DNA of 64,000 nucleotides from Quillaja saponaria (Eukaryota; Streptophyta; Magnoliopsida; Fabales; Quillajaceae). Made by a program: the position numbers and the translations under genes. The notes under the pieces were generated by a model. It was not told the origin of the DNA and did no database searches. It worked only from the letters and a program-made list of their open reading frames with translations. Positions 1 to 11,583 of the stretch are shown here, in pieces (position 1 is the first letter of the stretch; every line of letters starts with the position of its first letter). The stretch covers positions 20,485,142 through 20,549,141 of the forward strand of contig CM055606.1 of the NCBI GenBank assembly GCA_029379385.1, in the 5' to 3' direction.

Positions 1-3000
1 GTGGTGTCAACTGCCACAGTCGGTACATGCCAAGGATGGTGGTAAGAATGCTGTGATCACATGCCAACAGATGTTGACTTCATCTTGAACATCAAATTAA
101 TGTAAATTGGGGGAAAAAAGTTTTTCCCTTTTCTGCTCAACGCTTTTAATATATTTTTTTCTCAATAAGCTTCACAGTGGTAACATTTCTTTTTTGAAAA
201 AACCTTCCAAGAGAAGCAACTTGATTATTAAGTGAATTTAGTGGTTATCTGTCAGTTTTTGTTTGCTTATCAACTTTAATTCTGTGGGCTGTTCTTTTTG
301 ACTTTTTGAATTAAGTAGTAGTGGCGCTCTCTGCAGGTTATACCACCTGGCATGGACTTCAGCAATGTTGTGGTTCAAGAAGATACCCCTGAAGTTGATG
401 AACTCGCACAGCTTACTGGTGGTGCTGATGGCTCTTCTCCAAAAGCATTACCTACAATATGGTCAGAAGTGAGTAACAGTTAGCTTTATTATTTGCAGTA
501 ACCAATCAATTACTGTTGGTGCCTCACAAGTTACATCTTTTGGCAGGTAATGCGCTTCCTTACAAATCCTCACAAACCGATGATCTTGGCCTTATCAAGG
601 CCAGATCCAAAGAAGAACTTAACCACTCTATTGAAAGCCTTTGGAGAGTGCCGTCCGTTAAAAGAACTTGCCAATCTTGTGAGTAGATTTATGCAATTAT
701 TCTCTTTAACAGTTAGTCAATAGAATGCACAGAAGGACTAATGTGAATTAATGCAGACCCTTATAATGGGGAATAGGGATGACATAGAAGAGATGTCCGC
801 TGGAAATGCTAATGTGCTCACAACAGTGTTGAAACTGATTGATAAGTATGACCTATATGGACAAGTGGCATACCCTAAGCATCACAAACAGTCGGATGTT
901 CCAGATATATACAGGCTTGCAGCAAAAACAAAGGTTTCTTAAAGTTTGCTGTATTCTACAAATAGCTTCTTTGCTTTTTCTATGGATATCAGCTAATAAG
1001 TGGTTGGATGTGTCTCAGGGAGTTTTCATAAATCCTGCATTGGTGGAGCCTTTTGGTCTAACGTTAATTGAGGTTAACTTAAGTATCTTTTTTTTTTTTT
1101 TTCTTTTTTTTTTGTGAAGTCAATTTTATTTCTTCTGTACTGGATCTTCTACGTTGTTCAAAACTTTGCAGGCAGCAGCGCATGGGCTTCCAATGGTGGC
1201 CACAAAAAATGGTGGACCGGTTGACATTCATCGGGTAAATTAGGAATAACCTATTACTGAATGTAATGCATCGGCCACTTCTCATCTGTTATAGTTGTAA
1301 ACTTGGAAGAGACAATACATACGGTTGACATTCATCGGGTAAATTAGGAATAACCTGTGACTGAATGTTATGCATCTGCCACTTCTCATATGTTATAGTT
1401 GTAAACTTGGAAGAGACAATACATGAAACTTCAAGGATTAAAGAGCAACAACAATCCGTGGTTGCAAACGATTTATAGATTCCAAATTTTGCCTTTTCCT
1501 TTTTAAGTTTTATCAGAATTCAAGCAAACTCACAAGTTGCACATAATTCTTTGATTTAATATGACAAAGTTGTGATTATAGGCCCTGAACAATGGTTTGC
1601 TTGTGGACCCTCATGATCAGCATGCGATTGCTGATGCACTGCTTAAGTTGTTGTCGGAGAAAAACCTATGGCATGACTGCAGAAAGAATGGGTGGAAGAA
1701 TATACATCTTTTCTCTTGGCCCGAACACTGTCGCACTTACTTGACTAGAGTAGCAGCCTGCCGTATGAGGCACCCACAATGGCAAACTGATACCCCAGGG
1801 GACGAGGTAGCTGCTGAAGAGTCTCTCAATGATTCACTTAAAGATGTGCAAGATATGTCTCTGAGGCTTTCAGTTGATGGGGAAAAATATTCACTTAATG
1901 GATCGCTTGACTTGGCTGCGGCTGGTGGTGATAATGAAATGCCAGACCAAGTGAAACGGGTCCTAAGCAAGATAAAGAAGCCGGAGTCTGATCCAAGAGA
2001 GAGTGAAGGTGGTAATAAGATGCTTGATAATGTGGCAAGCAAGTATCCCCTCTTGAGGAGAAGACGTAGATTGATTGTGATAGCACTTGACTGCTATGAC
2101 AGAGGTGGAGCTCCTGATAGGAAGATGATTCGGATAGTGCAAAATATAATTAAAGCTGTTCGACTTGACTCTCAAGCTGCAAGATTCTCTGGCCTTGCTT
2201 TGTCAACAGCTATGCCAGTTTCAGAAGCAGTAGAATTCTTGACATCGGGGAGTATTCAAGTAAATGAGTTTGACGCTCTGATTTGCAGCAGCGGAAGTGA
2301 AGTATACTACCCTGGTACTTACACGGAAGAAGATGGAAAGCTTTTGCCTGATCCAGATTATGCATCACATATTGACTATCGATGGGGTTTTGACGGTTTA
2401 AAGAAAACCATTTGGAAACTGATGAATACACCTGAAGGTGAAGAAAATTCTGATCAGCCTGCCAACTCTATCGAGGAAGATTTGAAATCAAGCAATTCCC
2501 ATTGTATCTCATACTTGATAAAGGATCCTAATAAGGTACGTAATTTACTAGTGCACTTATCACTAATAGCTACTCAGCTTTATTGCTTGGAATTTGGAAC
2601 ACTCACATGGATCTGCTTTTGCAGGCAAAGAGAGTGGACAATTTGAGGCAGAAGCTAAGGATGAGGGGCCTACGTTGCCATCCTATGTACTGCCGGAGCT
2701 CAACAAGAATGCAAGTCATTCCACTTCTGGCATCTCGAGCACAAGCACTCAGGTAAAAGTACAGACTATAGACAATTAGGAGCACAGGGCATTCTATAAG
2801 AACTCACTATTTAGACCTTCCTTAAGTGAAAACCCTTTGTGCTACCAGACATGATTGAGGGTGTGTGTCAAAACCAACTGTCTTTCTTTTACTTTATAAT
2901 TTTCTTTTTCTGGGTTCATAAGGCTCCTCTGTATATTCCTAAGAAAGGGAACTTATTATTAAGCAACACACAAATTATCTACTACTGCAAAGGGTTCATT

Positions 3001-3938
3001 TTTTCAGCAACCTTGGAGTCTACTAACATTTCCTCACCCTTTAAGAACGTATGTAGAGTGGGGTCACAAATTCTTAACCCAACCAGTGCTTCTTTGTGAA
3101 GGGTACTGTATAAAAGTTGATGTAATAAATCATAGCACTAACTGATCTCAACTTCAATGAACCTATGTTCAAAATACCCTGTCGGTTATGTCATTTTGCA
3201 TATATAACCAACACATTGTGCACCTTAGTTATATGTGTTTGCATTATGCGCATCTTCGTAGTACATATATGTCTTCTAAAAAAGTTCATATAACCATTAA
3301 AGAAACAGATTGTTGACTTGAATCAGCCTGGGTTGCTTTATTTTATACTCTGGGGGGTAGTGGAAAATATTAAAGTTGTTGTGTATAGTCAATCTAATTT
3401 CTAATGTTAAAGGCATACTGTTTATCAAATTCAATTAGTTTTAAGTTGTGGGACCTTGGAGTAAGAAGTGGTAACCAGTGGCTGGATTTAGCTAGATATA
3501 ACAATTGGTAAGGTAATCTCAGTGTCTCGCATTTGGGAGGGAACCTTGTGGCTCTCTTCTAGATTGTCCTGCATTTTGTAATGGAAATTTATTATTAATA
3601 TTGTTAATAGTATCAATGTCAACTATTAATTTCTATTTTTGATTGATAGGTATCTTTTTGTCCGATGGAGACTGAATCTTGCAAACATGTATGTCTTCTT
3701 GGGAGAAACTGGGGACACTGATTATGAGGAGATGATTTCTGGGACTCACAAGACCATAATCATGAAGGAAGTGGTATTTAAGGGTTCAGAAGAGCTGCTT
3801 CGAACTTCAGGAAGCTACCATAAGGATGATATCGTCCCAAATGAGAGTCCACTTGTTGCATGCCTCAGTGGGGAATCATCAGAGGAGGAGATTGCTAATG
3901 TTTTGAAGAACCTCTCAAAATCAGCAGCCGGAATGTGA
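1..3938 (+). CDS. SPS: Sucrose-phosphate synthase, C-terminal two-thirds (5' end outside window)
   Basis: Makes sucrose-6-phosphate from UDP-glucose and fructose-6-phosphate in the cytosol, the controlling step of sucrose synthesis. Nine exons are in the window: 1-41, 337-468, 547-678, 757-933, 1019-1072, 1172-1234, 1582-2535, 2625-2752 and 3650-3938. All have GT-AG borders and matching phases, giving about 655 residues and a TGA stop. The first exon enters inside the GT-B glycosyltransferase domain (RYMPRMVV, then VIPPGMDF). The family 4 donor-site motif EPFGLTLIE, with its two glutamates, is at 1043-1069. The large exon carries the linker after the transferase and the start of the SPP-like C-terminal domain ([15 protein letters not shown]). 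The last exon ends KSAAGM. Full-length plant SPS is about 1,050 residues, so the N-terminal regulatory part is missing only because the window begins here. No frame breaks are seen. The final intron (2753-3649) is long for the gene. Confidence 0.97.
1218..1425. repeat. 104-bp tandem duplication spanning an SPS exon-intron border
   Basis: Bases 1218-1321 and 1322-1425 are near-identical direct copies with a few substitutions. The left copy starts inside the exon ending at 1234, so the last 17 coding bases and the GTAAAT donor are repeated inside the intron at about 1322-1344. The correct donor is the first one: only joining 1234 to 1582 preserves the SPS frame and sequence. The second donor is a decoy. 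Confidence 0.9.
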
Positions 3939-5240
3939 GGTGCTAAGTATATTTCTTTGATGTAATAAAGGTAATATGCTTTCTCTGACATGGGATGAAA
4001 ATTTCTGAGCCATGGCCATTTTTCTGATGTGGGTTTCTACAAAAATAAAAATGTAGCTAGATTACCACTCCCACTGTCACAAAATGCTCATTTTTTTGTT
4101 TGCTTTATTTTATGCGTCTATCAGCTTAATCTCTGTACAAAGCTACATATAATTGATAATTGAACTTTATTTCTATGTTAAGATATTAAAGCACTGAATT
4201 TTTTAAGGTGTAAAAAGAGCAGAACTAAATAACTTGGATAGAGACTGGATTAAAGAGTGATGGATTGAAGTCTGAAGGTGCTTTTATGATAGCAAAACAT
4301 AATTTCTTATGTAGTACCATTTTTAACTGCAAATTACATGGGTATATGAACAGTTACTAACTTTGACCAGAATTTAAAATTTTGAAAAGCTGTTAACTTT
4401 TCTTATTTCTCTTTTTGCCATAAAGTTAATTTTTTGAAAGTCATGGTAATATGGTGGAACAATCAGCTCTTTTAGATTAAAGAAAAGGTTACAGAGAAAA
4501 TGACATCAAAAAGAATAATAATCTACAAGTGATGACTCCAAGTTCTCTACTCTAATTTTTCTTAGTTATACTTACAATATGATTATGTCAAACATATGAA
4601 GAAAATAAACAAAAAATCTGTAATATTTTGTTGTTTTATCCTTATAGCATTGATTAATGACCATTTTGGTTATTTGGCTTTTTGATTACTTTGACAGTTG
4701 ATTGCAATCCAGATCTTCTCTTTCTCAGGTCCTTCCTTTTATAAAATTACTCTCCGCCATGGTCTACTTAATGTTTCCTTCTTCTTTTTTTCTCTATTGA
4801 AGGTCCACTTATGATTAACTATTCTGCATCTACTGGTATGCAAGTATGCATCTTCATGTCAATTAGTTGTTAGCTCAAGTGACGTAGATACTTTGTACTT
4901 TTTGCAGCTCATCAGGATTCAAATTCTGGCATGCTTGCCAAGATTGTTATCCTTTGAAATTCCAAAAAAATGATCCCCTTTATTGTTCATCAAAAAAAAA
5001 AAAAAAAAGTAGAAAGTTATTCGTATATAACTCCCTGCATTAGGGGAAATTTCTTTCAAATATCGAATACTGTCTAGTAAATGACATGACACAGAGCTAC
5101 TAAACATGTATACTGCACGCTTATTAACCTTCATTTGCAAGATATTCTTTCTTCAAAAGGTAATCTAGTTCACTGTATATATGTCTTGGAAACAAAGTAA
5201 CCAACAGCCTTTACTGAGTAGCGGCAGAAACTGAAACTTC
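3939..5240. other. SPS 3' flank and downstream flank of RLK1
   Basis: No gene seen. The first few hundred bases are the likely SPS 3' untranslated region. From about 4290 onward the sequence is a diverged copy of 8621-9524, so it is the downstream half of the tandem RLK duplication unit. Confidence 0.75.
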
Positions 5241-7247
5241 TCAATCATCTCCTGGTCCATACTCTTCCCAAAACGTGCTAATTGTGTCACATACTTCAAG
5301 CATTGTTGGCCTTTCATAAGGAAATGGCTGAACACAGTTACATGCCACTCTAAGGAGATGAAAGATCTCCCCATCAAATCCTTTCCCCATCAGATTTTCA
5401 TCAATGGCAACAGGAAGTCCTGAATAGCTATCAAAACCGTTAGCTGAATTAGTCGTTTGACTGAATTTCTTTCCTGTAATCAGTTCAATGAGTACAATTC
5501 CAAAGTCATACACATCCTTCTTAACAAAATCCAACTCCCAGTATCCGCTGTTCACGAAAAAACTCCTGTTCAAGTCACCAGCAGTCCGGTACATGAATTT
5601 TGCCCCACCCAAATTGGATATCTTAGGCTCAAAATGCTGATCAAGTAAGATACACTCTGAGCTTATATTCAGATGGACTATGAGCAAGCTGCAGTAATTA
5701 TGGAGCCAAGCCAAACCTGTTCCTATTCCCAGTGCAATTTTAAGCCTGACAGGCCATTCCAATGTTCTCCCTTTACCTTCCACAGGATGTAACCAATCAG
5801 AAAGATTGCCATTTGACATAAATTTATACACTAAAAACCTTTCCTTTTCCTCTGTGCAGAATCCAATGAGAGGGACCAAACTCGAGTGTCTAAATCTCCC
5901 CAGGCTCATTATTTCTGATACAAATTCTTTCTCAAAAAGTTCACAATCGCGTAGTCTCTTACTGCCAGGAACCATCCATTTGGTAGCGTTGCCCTGTACA
6001 TTGTCCCTATGTTTCCCACCCCAATGACGTTTTGTATGCTAAAGTTATCAGTTGCCTTGCAAAGTTCATGAAAGCTCATCCTAGAAATCAACCTCTCCAA
6101 TGTAGAAATCTGAAAATCATGGCAGTGTGTGTCAATTATCAAGTATGCAGAATAAAATTCTTATTCAAAGTGGCAGAATCACTTTTGTGTAATGCAGTGA
6201 TAGGTTTCACAACTTTGATAGTTTTTGCATTCTTAACATTAGTTGCAGATGGGTATATAAATGCTACCACAAAACAATTATATTAAAACAAAATAAGAAC
6301 GTAAAAAATCCATGATGTCGGTGTGTGTATAAATGTCTAAAAGAAATGAGAGAGAGAACCTGTTTGAACTCTATCTCTGTTGGTTCCAGAAGCTGAAAAT
6401 TGCCTACTTTAATAGAATCCTTTTTATTTTTCTTCTTTCTTATGCTAGAAAGAAAGATATTTCTCACCCTGATCTTCACTTGTCTCCAGGGAACATAATA
6501 TGTCATATAAACAAGAATTACAGAAGTAGCAAAAACAACATAACCAACAACAAACCCATCTCTAAATGATTGATGGGGTCTTTCGTCATGCTCTTTACAA
6601 GATTCTAGTGGCCCTCCACAGAGACCTCTATTATTGGCATGGTTCTTACCTGCAATAGTCGATTTAACAAAGACAGGAACTTCCCCTGATAACAGGTTAT
6701 TAGAGACATCAAAGACTCTAATCCGAGTGAGCTGCCCAAGTTGCTCTGGAATTTGACCGGTTAACCAGTTGTTATCAAGTCTAAGATCGTTCAGGTAATA
6801 GCAGTTGGCAATATCTGTTGGAATTTCACCAGAGAAATTGTTGTTTGATAGATCCAGAGAGGTTATACAAGGCAGCCTTCTTGATATGTCAGATGGGATT
6901 GTTCCTGAGAGCTGGTTAAATGAAAGGTCTAGATTTGTCAAGGATGTGCAGTGGCCCACTCCTTGAGGAAACTGGCCCATCAGCCCCATGCTGGAGAGTC
7001 TGATTTGAAGCACTCGACCATCATCAAAATTCCAGCAATCAATTCCAATAAAGTAACACAAAAAGCCTTTTGTGCTGTTCTGGAAGTTCCATTGGGAAAG
7101 ATAATTGAAAGGGTCTTCCAAGGAATCCTTAATAGATTTTAAGCAGTAGATATCACTGTCACCACCATAGCTTGGTGCAAAGATACTGAGCAATGACCAG
7201 AAACTGATGTGGACAAGAACCAAAACTATTCTTGTGCCAAAAGCCAT
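5241..7247 (-). pseudogene. BIR1-like LRR receptor pseudokinase, copy 1 (RLK1), frameshifted
   Basis: Membrane LRR receptor-like kinase resembling Arabidopsis BIR1 (At5g48380 family, immune co-receptor regulators). Exon 1 is 7247-6360 (296 codons): signal peptide, LRRNT with a C-x6-C-type pair, about five LRRs, a Cys pair (GLCGGPLESC), one membrane segment and a basic juxtamembrane stretch. Exon 2 is 6109-5241 and holds the kinase fold. The start chosen is the ATG before AFGTRIV; the open frame upstream begins only at a TTG. Compared with RLK2 and RLK3 one base is missing near 5957-5961, exactly at the codon of the ATP-binding lysine (AVK in the copies). The reading frame is lost after AV and the rest of the kinase is in another frame. 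It would end at the GDD-stop shared with RLK3. As in RLK2, the HRD aspartate and the DFG aspartate are absent (HLN, NLG). The indel could be a sequence error, but as read the gene is broken. Confidence 0.9.
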
Positions 7248-7631
7248 ATCTTTTGCAGGACTGGGAAACAACACAATTAATGAAGGAATCAAAACGAAAA
7301 AAAGATTGGAACAAAATTATTGTTGAGAAAATTCTAACTTGCTTGGAGGAAAGAGGCAGGAACTGCAAGTTTATACTAGTAGTGACTAGTGACATTAGTC
7401 ATTCTATTATGCTTTGTTTCTTAGTCACATCCTGTCAGCATCATTGAGAAGTCCACAAATTGACTTCCCAAAAAGATGTACCACGTATATTTTAAGTGAT
7501 AAAAATGGAGATTAATCTAGGTGTATAAAGTATAAACCTTCAAATGTTTGATATATTGGATTGTATATATAGGTTGAACTTTGTAGCAGAACCTAGCCAT
7601 TTCAATGCCTTGCAAAATTCTTGAATCTTGA
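7248..7631. other. RLK1 promoter region
   Basis: Read on the minus strand, the bases just upstream of the RLK1 ATG match the region upstream of RLK3 (about 24470-24586) with short indels, showing these two copies share an upstream region. RLK2 has a different one. No clear box could be assigned. Confidence 0.5.
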
Positions 7632-7785
7632 AACCTCATCCTAGAAATCGACCTCTCCAACGTAGAAATCCGAAAATCATGGCACATGCAGTTATCAAAT
7701 AAAACTTTTATTCAGAATGACATTTGAATTTCGTGTATTGCAGTGGAAGGTTTTATAAATTAGAGATAGTTTTTGCATTCCTAGC
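7632..7785 (-). pseudogene. Relic of an RLK intron/exon-2 border
   Basis: This short stretch is a diverged copy of 6067-6240: the start of RLK exon 2 (the ISTLER-coding bases), its 3' splice site and about 130 bases of the preceding intron. The flanking exons are missing. It is a fragment of a further RLK copy lying between RLK1 and RLK2, consistent with repeated unequal exchange in this cluster. Confidence 0.75.
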
Positions 7786-8040
7786 CTTACTTGACTCCAG
7801 GATAATTGGTAGCCAAGCTAGTGAAGCCACAAGGGCTGCAGTAGGACATTAAAGGAATCCAAATTTTCCACTTCAATCAAGTTCTGCAGCCTACCATTTA
7901 ATTGTTGTGCTAATGCAAGTCATTATTAGGATTCCTTATTTAAAAAATATTGCCAAGAAAACCAGAGACATCTATGCTGGTTGATGATAATGTTAGTACA
8001 TGAAAAGGAACAAATGAAATAAGAGGCTTTACGAAAGTTT
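7786..8040. other. Spacer between RLK relic and minisatellite
   Basis: No open frame or repeat recognised. Confidence 0.4.
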
Positions 8041-8615
8041 CAATGAATTTACTGACATGGATATTATCAAATTACATTATAAATCATCACAACAAGAATA
8101 TTGATATCAAGTATGATGATGTACATTACAAAAATAAAACTACCATAACGATTTGGATTTCAAATCATCACAATATGAAATTTAGTGAAAAAAATATAAC
8201 GATTTACTTTCCAATCATTACAACAAGAATATCACCATAAACCTTACAGCTTACTTAGCAAATCATCAGCAGAAGTCATGATGATTTTCTTAGAAAATTA
8301 CCACAACAATAAAATGGCATAGTCTTCACGATTTTCGTAATAAATCATCACAAGCAAAATAAATGGTAGAATTTTATTTTATTTTATTTACAAATTACAT
8401 CATCACAACAATTAAATCAGCAAAATTGTAAATAATTTTCAAGTCGTGACAACAAGTAAATCGGCATAGATTTCAATGATTTACATAGTAAATTATCACA
8501 ACAAATAAGTCAACATAACGTTAGACGACTTACTTACTAAATCATCACAATAAGTAAATAAGTAGAGATTTTGATGAGTTACATAGTAAATCATCACAAC
8601 ACTTAAATCAGTATA
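8041..8615. repeat. Degenerate ~50-bp minisatellite
   Basis: A core close to AAATCATCACAACAAG recurs about eleven times, at about 8081, 8162, 8212, 8259, 8295, 8342, 8397, 8440, 8490, 8539 and 8588. Spacing is mostly 45-55 bases and the units are diverged. It stops just where homology to the RLK1 downstream flank begins (about 8621). Confidence 0.8.
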
Positions 8616-8620
8616 GAGTT

Positions 8621-9524
8621 ACTAATTTAATTTCTTATGTAGTAACATTTTTGACTGAAAATTACATGGGTATATGAGCAGTTACTAACTTTGACCAGAA
8701 TTTGAAATTTTGAAAAGCTGTTAACTTTTCTTATTTCTCTTTTTGCCATAAAGTTATTTTTTTGAAAGTCATGGTAATATGGTGGAACAATCAGCTCTTT
8801 TAGATTAAAGAAAAGGTTACAGAGAAAATGACATAAAAAAGAATAATAATCTACAAGTGATGACTCCAAGTTCTCTACTCTAATTTTTCTTAGTTATACC
8901 TACAATATGATTATGTCAAATATGTGAAGAAAATAAACAAAAAATCTGTAATATTTTGTTGTTTATCCTTATAGCTTTGATTTATGACCATTTTGTTTAT
9001 TTGGCTTTTTGATTACTTTGACAGTTGATTGCAATCCAGATCTTCTCTTTCTCAGGTCCTTCCTTTTATAAAATTACTCTCCGCCATGGTCTACTTAATG
9101 TTTCCTTCTTCTTTTTTTCTCTATTGAAGGTCCACTTATGATTAACTATTCTGCATCTATTTTCTATCTATACAGGAATGTACTGAAATTGGTATGCAAG
9201 TATGCATCTTCATGTCAATTAGTTGTTAACTCAATTGACATAGATACCTTGCACTTTTGTAGCTCATCAGGATTCAAATTCTGGGATGCTTGCCAAGATT
9301 GTTATCCTCTGAAATTCCAAAAAATTGTTCCTCTTTATTGTTTACAAAAAAAGAGAGAAAGTTATTCGTATCTAACTCTCTGTACTAAGGGAAATTTCTT
9401 TCAAATATTGAATACCGTCTAGTAAATGACATGACAGGGCTGCTAAACATGTATACTGCACGCTTATTACCCTTGCATTTTCCAGATATTCTTTCTTCAA
9501 AAGGTAATCCAGTTCACTAGATAT
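8621..9524. repeat. Duplicated RLK downstream flank, second copy
   Basis: Near-identical to about 4297-5240 with small indels. Together with the genes this defines a tandem unit of roughly 4.3 kb. Confidence 0.85.
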
Positions 9525-11583
9525 TTATCTTGGAAATAAAGTAACCAACAGCCTTTGCTGAGTAGCAGCAGAAGCTGAAACTTCTGAATCATCTCCTGGT
9601 CCATACGCCTCCCAAATGGTGCTAATTGTGTCATATACTTCAAGCATTGTTGGCCTTTCATAAGGAAACTGCTGAACACATTTACATGCCACTCTAAGGA
9701 GATGAAAGATCTCCCCATCAAATCCTTTCCCCATCAGATTTTCATCAATGGCAACATGAAGTCCAGAATAGCTATCAAAACCATTTTCCGAATTAGTTGT
9801 TTGACTGAATTTCTTTCCTGTAATCAGCTCAAAGAGTACAGTTCCAAAATCATACACATCCTTCTTAACAAAATCCAACTCCCAATATCTGCTATTCACC
9901 AAAAAACTCCTATTCAAGTCACCAGCAGTCCGGTACATGAATTTTGCCCCACCCAAATTGGATATCTTAGGCTCAAAATGCTGATCAAGTAAGATACACT
10001 CTGAGCTCATATTCAGATGGACTATCAGCAAACTGCAGTAATTATGGAGCCAAGCCAAACCTCTTGCTACCCCCAGTGCAATTTTAAGCCTGACAGGCCA
10101 TTCCAATGTCCTGCCTTTACCTTCCACAGAATGTAACCAATCAGAAAGGTTGCCGTTCGACATAAATTTATACACTAAAATCCTTTCCTTTTCCTCTGTG
10201 CAATATCCAATGAGCGGGACCAAACTTGAGTGTCTAAATCTCTCAAGGCTTCTTATTTCTGATAGAAATTCTTTCTCAAAAAGTTCAGAATCGCGTAGTC
10301 TTTTTACTGCCAGGAACCATCCATTTGGTAGCGTTGCCCTGTACATTGTCCCTTTGTTTCCCGCCCCAATGACGTTTTGTATGCTAAAGTTATCAGTTGC
10401 CTTGCAGAGTTCATGAAAGCTAATCCTAGAAATCGACCTCTCCAATGTAGAAATCTGAACATCATGGCAGTGTGTGTCAATTATCAAATATGCAGAATAA
10501 AATTCTTATTAAGAATGACAGAATCACTTTTGTGTAATGCAGTGATAGGTTTCACAACTTTAATAGTTTTTGCATTCCTAATATTGGTTGCAGATTGGTA
10601 TATAAATGCTACGACAAAACAATTATATGAAAACTAAATAAGAACATATAAAATCCATGATGCCTGTGTGTGTATAAAGTCTAAAAGAAATGAGAGAGAA
10701 CCTGTTTGAACTCTACCTCTGTTGGTTCCAGAAGCGGAAAATTGCCTACTTGAATAGAATCCTTTTTATTTTTCTTCTCTCTTATGCTATAAATAATGAA
10801 ATTTCTCACCCTGATCTTCACTTGTCTCCAGGGAACATAATATGTCATATAAACAAGAATTACAGAAGTAGCAAAAACAACATAACCAACAACAAACCCA
10901 TCCCTAAATGATTGATGGGGTCTTTCGTCATGCTCTTTACAAGATTCTAGTGGCCCTCCACAGAGTCCTCTGTTATTGGCATAGTTGTTACCTGCAAAAG
11001 ACGATTTGAAAAAGAGAGGAACTTTCCCTGATAACATGTTATTAGAGACATTAAAGGCATGAATCCGAGGTAGCTGCCCAAGTTGCTGTGGGATTTTACT
11101 CGTGAACTGGTTTTTATCAAGTCTAAGGACGTTCAGGTAATAGCAGTTGGCAATATCTGTTGGAATTTCACCAGAGAAATTGTTGTTTGATAGATCCAGA
11201 GAGGTTATGTAAGGCAGCCTTCTTGATATGTCAGATGGTATTGTTCCTGAGAGCTGGTTAAATGAAAGGTCTATACTTTGTAAGGATGTGCAGTGCTCGA
11301 AACCTCGAGGAAACTGGCCTTTCAACCCCATGTGGGAGAGGTTGGTTTTGAAAACTCTACCATCCTCATTATTCCAACAATCAACTCCAACAAAGTCACA
11401 AAAAAAACACTTTGTGTTATTTTTAAAGTTCCATGAAGAGAGATGATTGAAAGGGTCTTCCAATGAATCTTTGATAGATTGTAAGCAGTAGATATCACTG
11501 GCACCACCATTGATACAGATACTGAGCAATGACCACATAATGGTGTGCAGAATAACAAAAACTATTCTTGTATCAAGAGCCAT
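9525..11583 (-). CDS. BIR1-like LRR receptor pseudokinase, copy 2 (RLK2), intact
   Basis: The only intact member of the local trio. Exon 1 is 11583-10702 (294 codons) and exon 2 is 10454-9525, for 603 residues with one phase-0 intron. Order: signal peptide (about 1-25), LRRNT, about five LRRs, GLCGGPLESC, a membrane helix (FVVGYVVFATSVILVYM), a basic juxtamembrane region and a kinase fold. The glycine loop GAGNKG is at about 324-329 and the AVK lysine at about 345. The HRD site reads HLN (440-442) and the DFG site NLG (460-462), and the APE motif is not recognisable (YWELDF region). It is therefore predicted catalytically dead. BIR-family receptors bind BAK1/SERK co-receptors through their ectodomain; that role is inferred here. 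Compared with RLK1 and RLK3 it lacks the TGA after GPGDD (TCA instead) and runs 20 residues further. The ATG chosen precedes ALDTRIV. Confidence 0.93.

Noticed and set aside
54..330. Possible short exon inside the first SPS intron
   Set aside because: The flanking SPS exons join directly in frame across 42-336, so nothing is missing.
8041..8615. Regularly spaced repeat that could suggest a CRISPR-like array
   Set aside because: Units are degenerate, spacers are themselves related, and the genome is a plant; it is a minisatellite.
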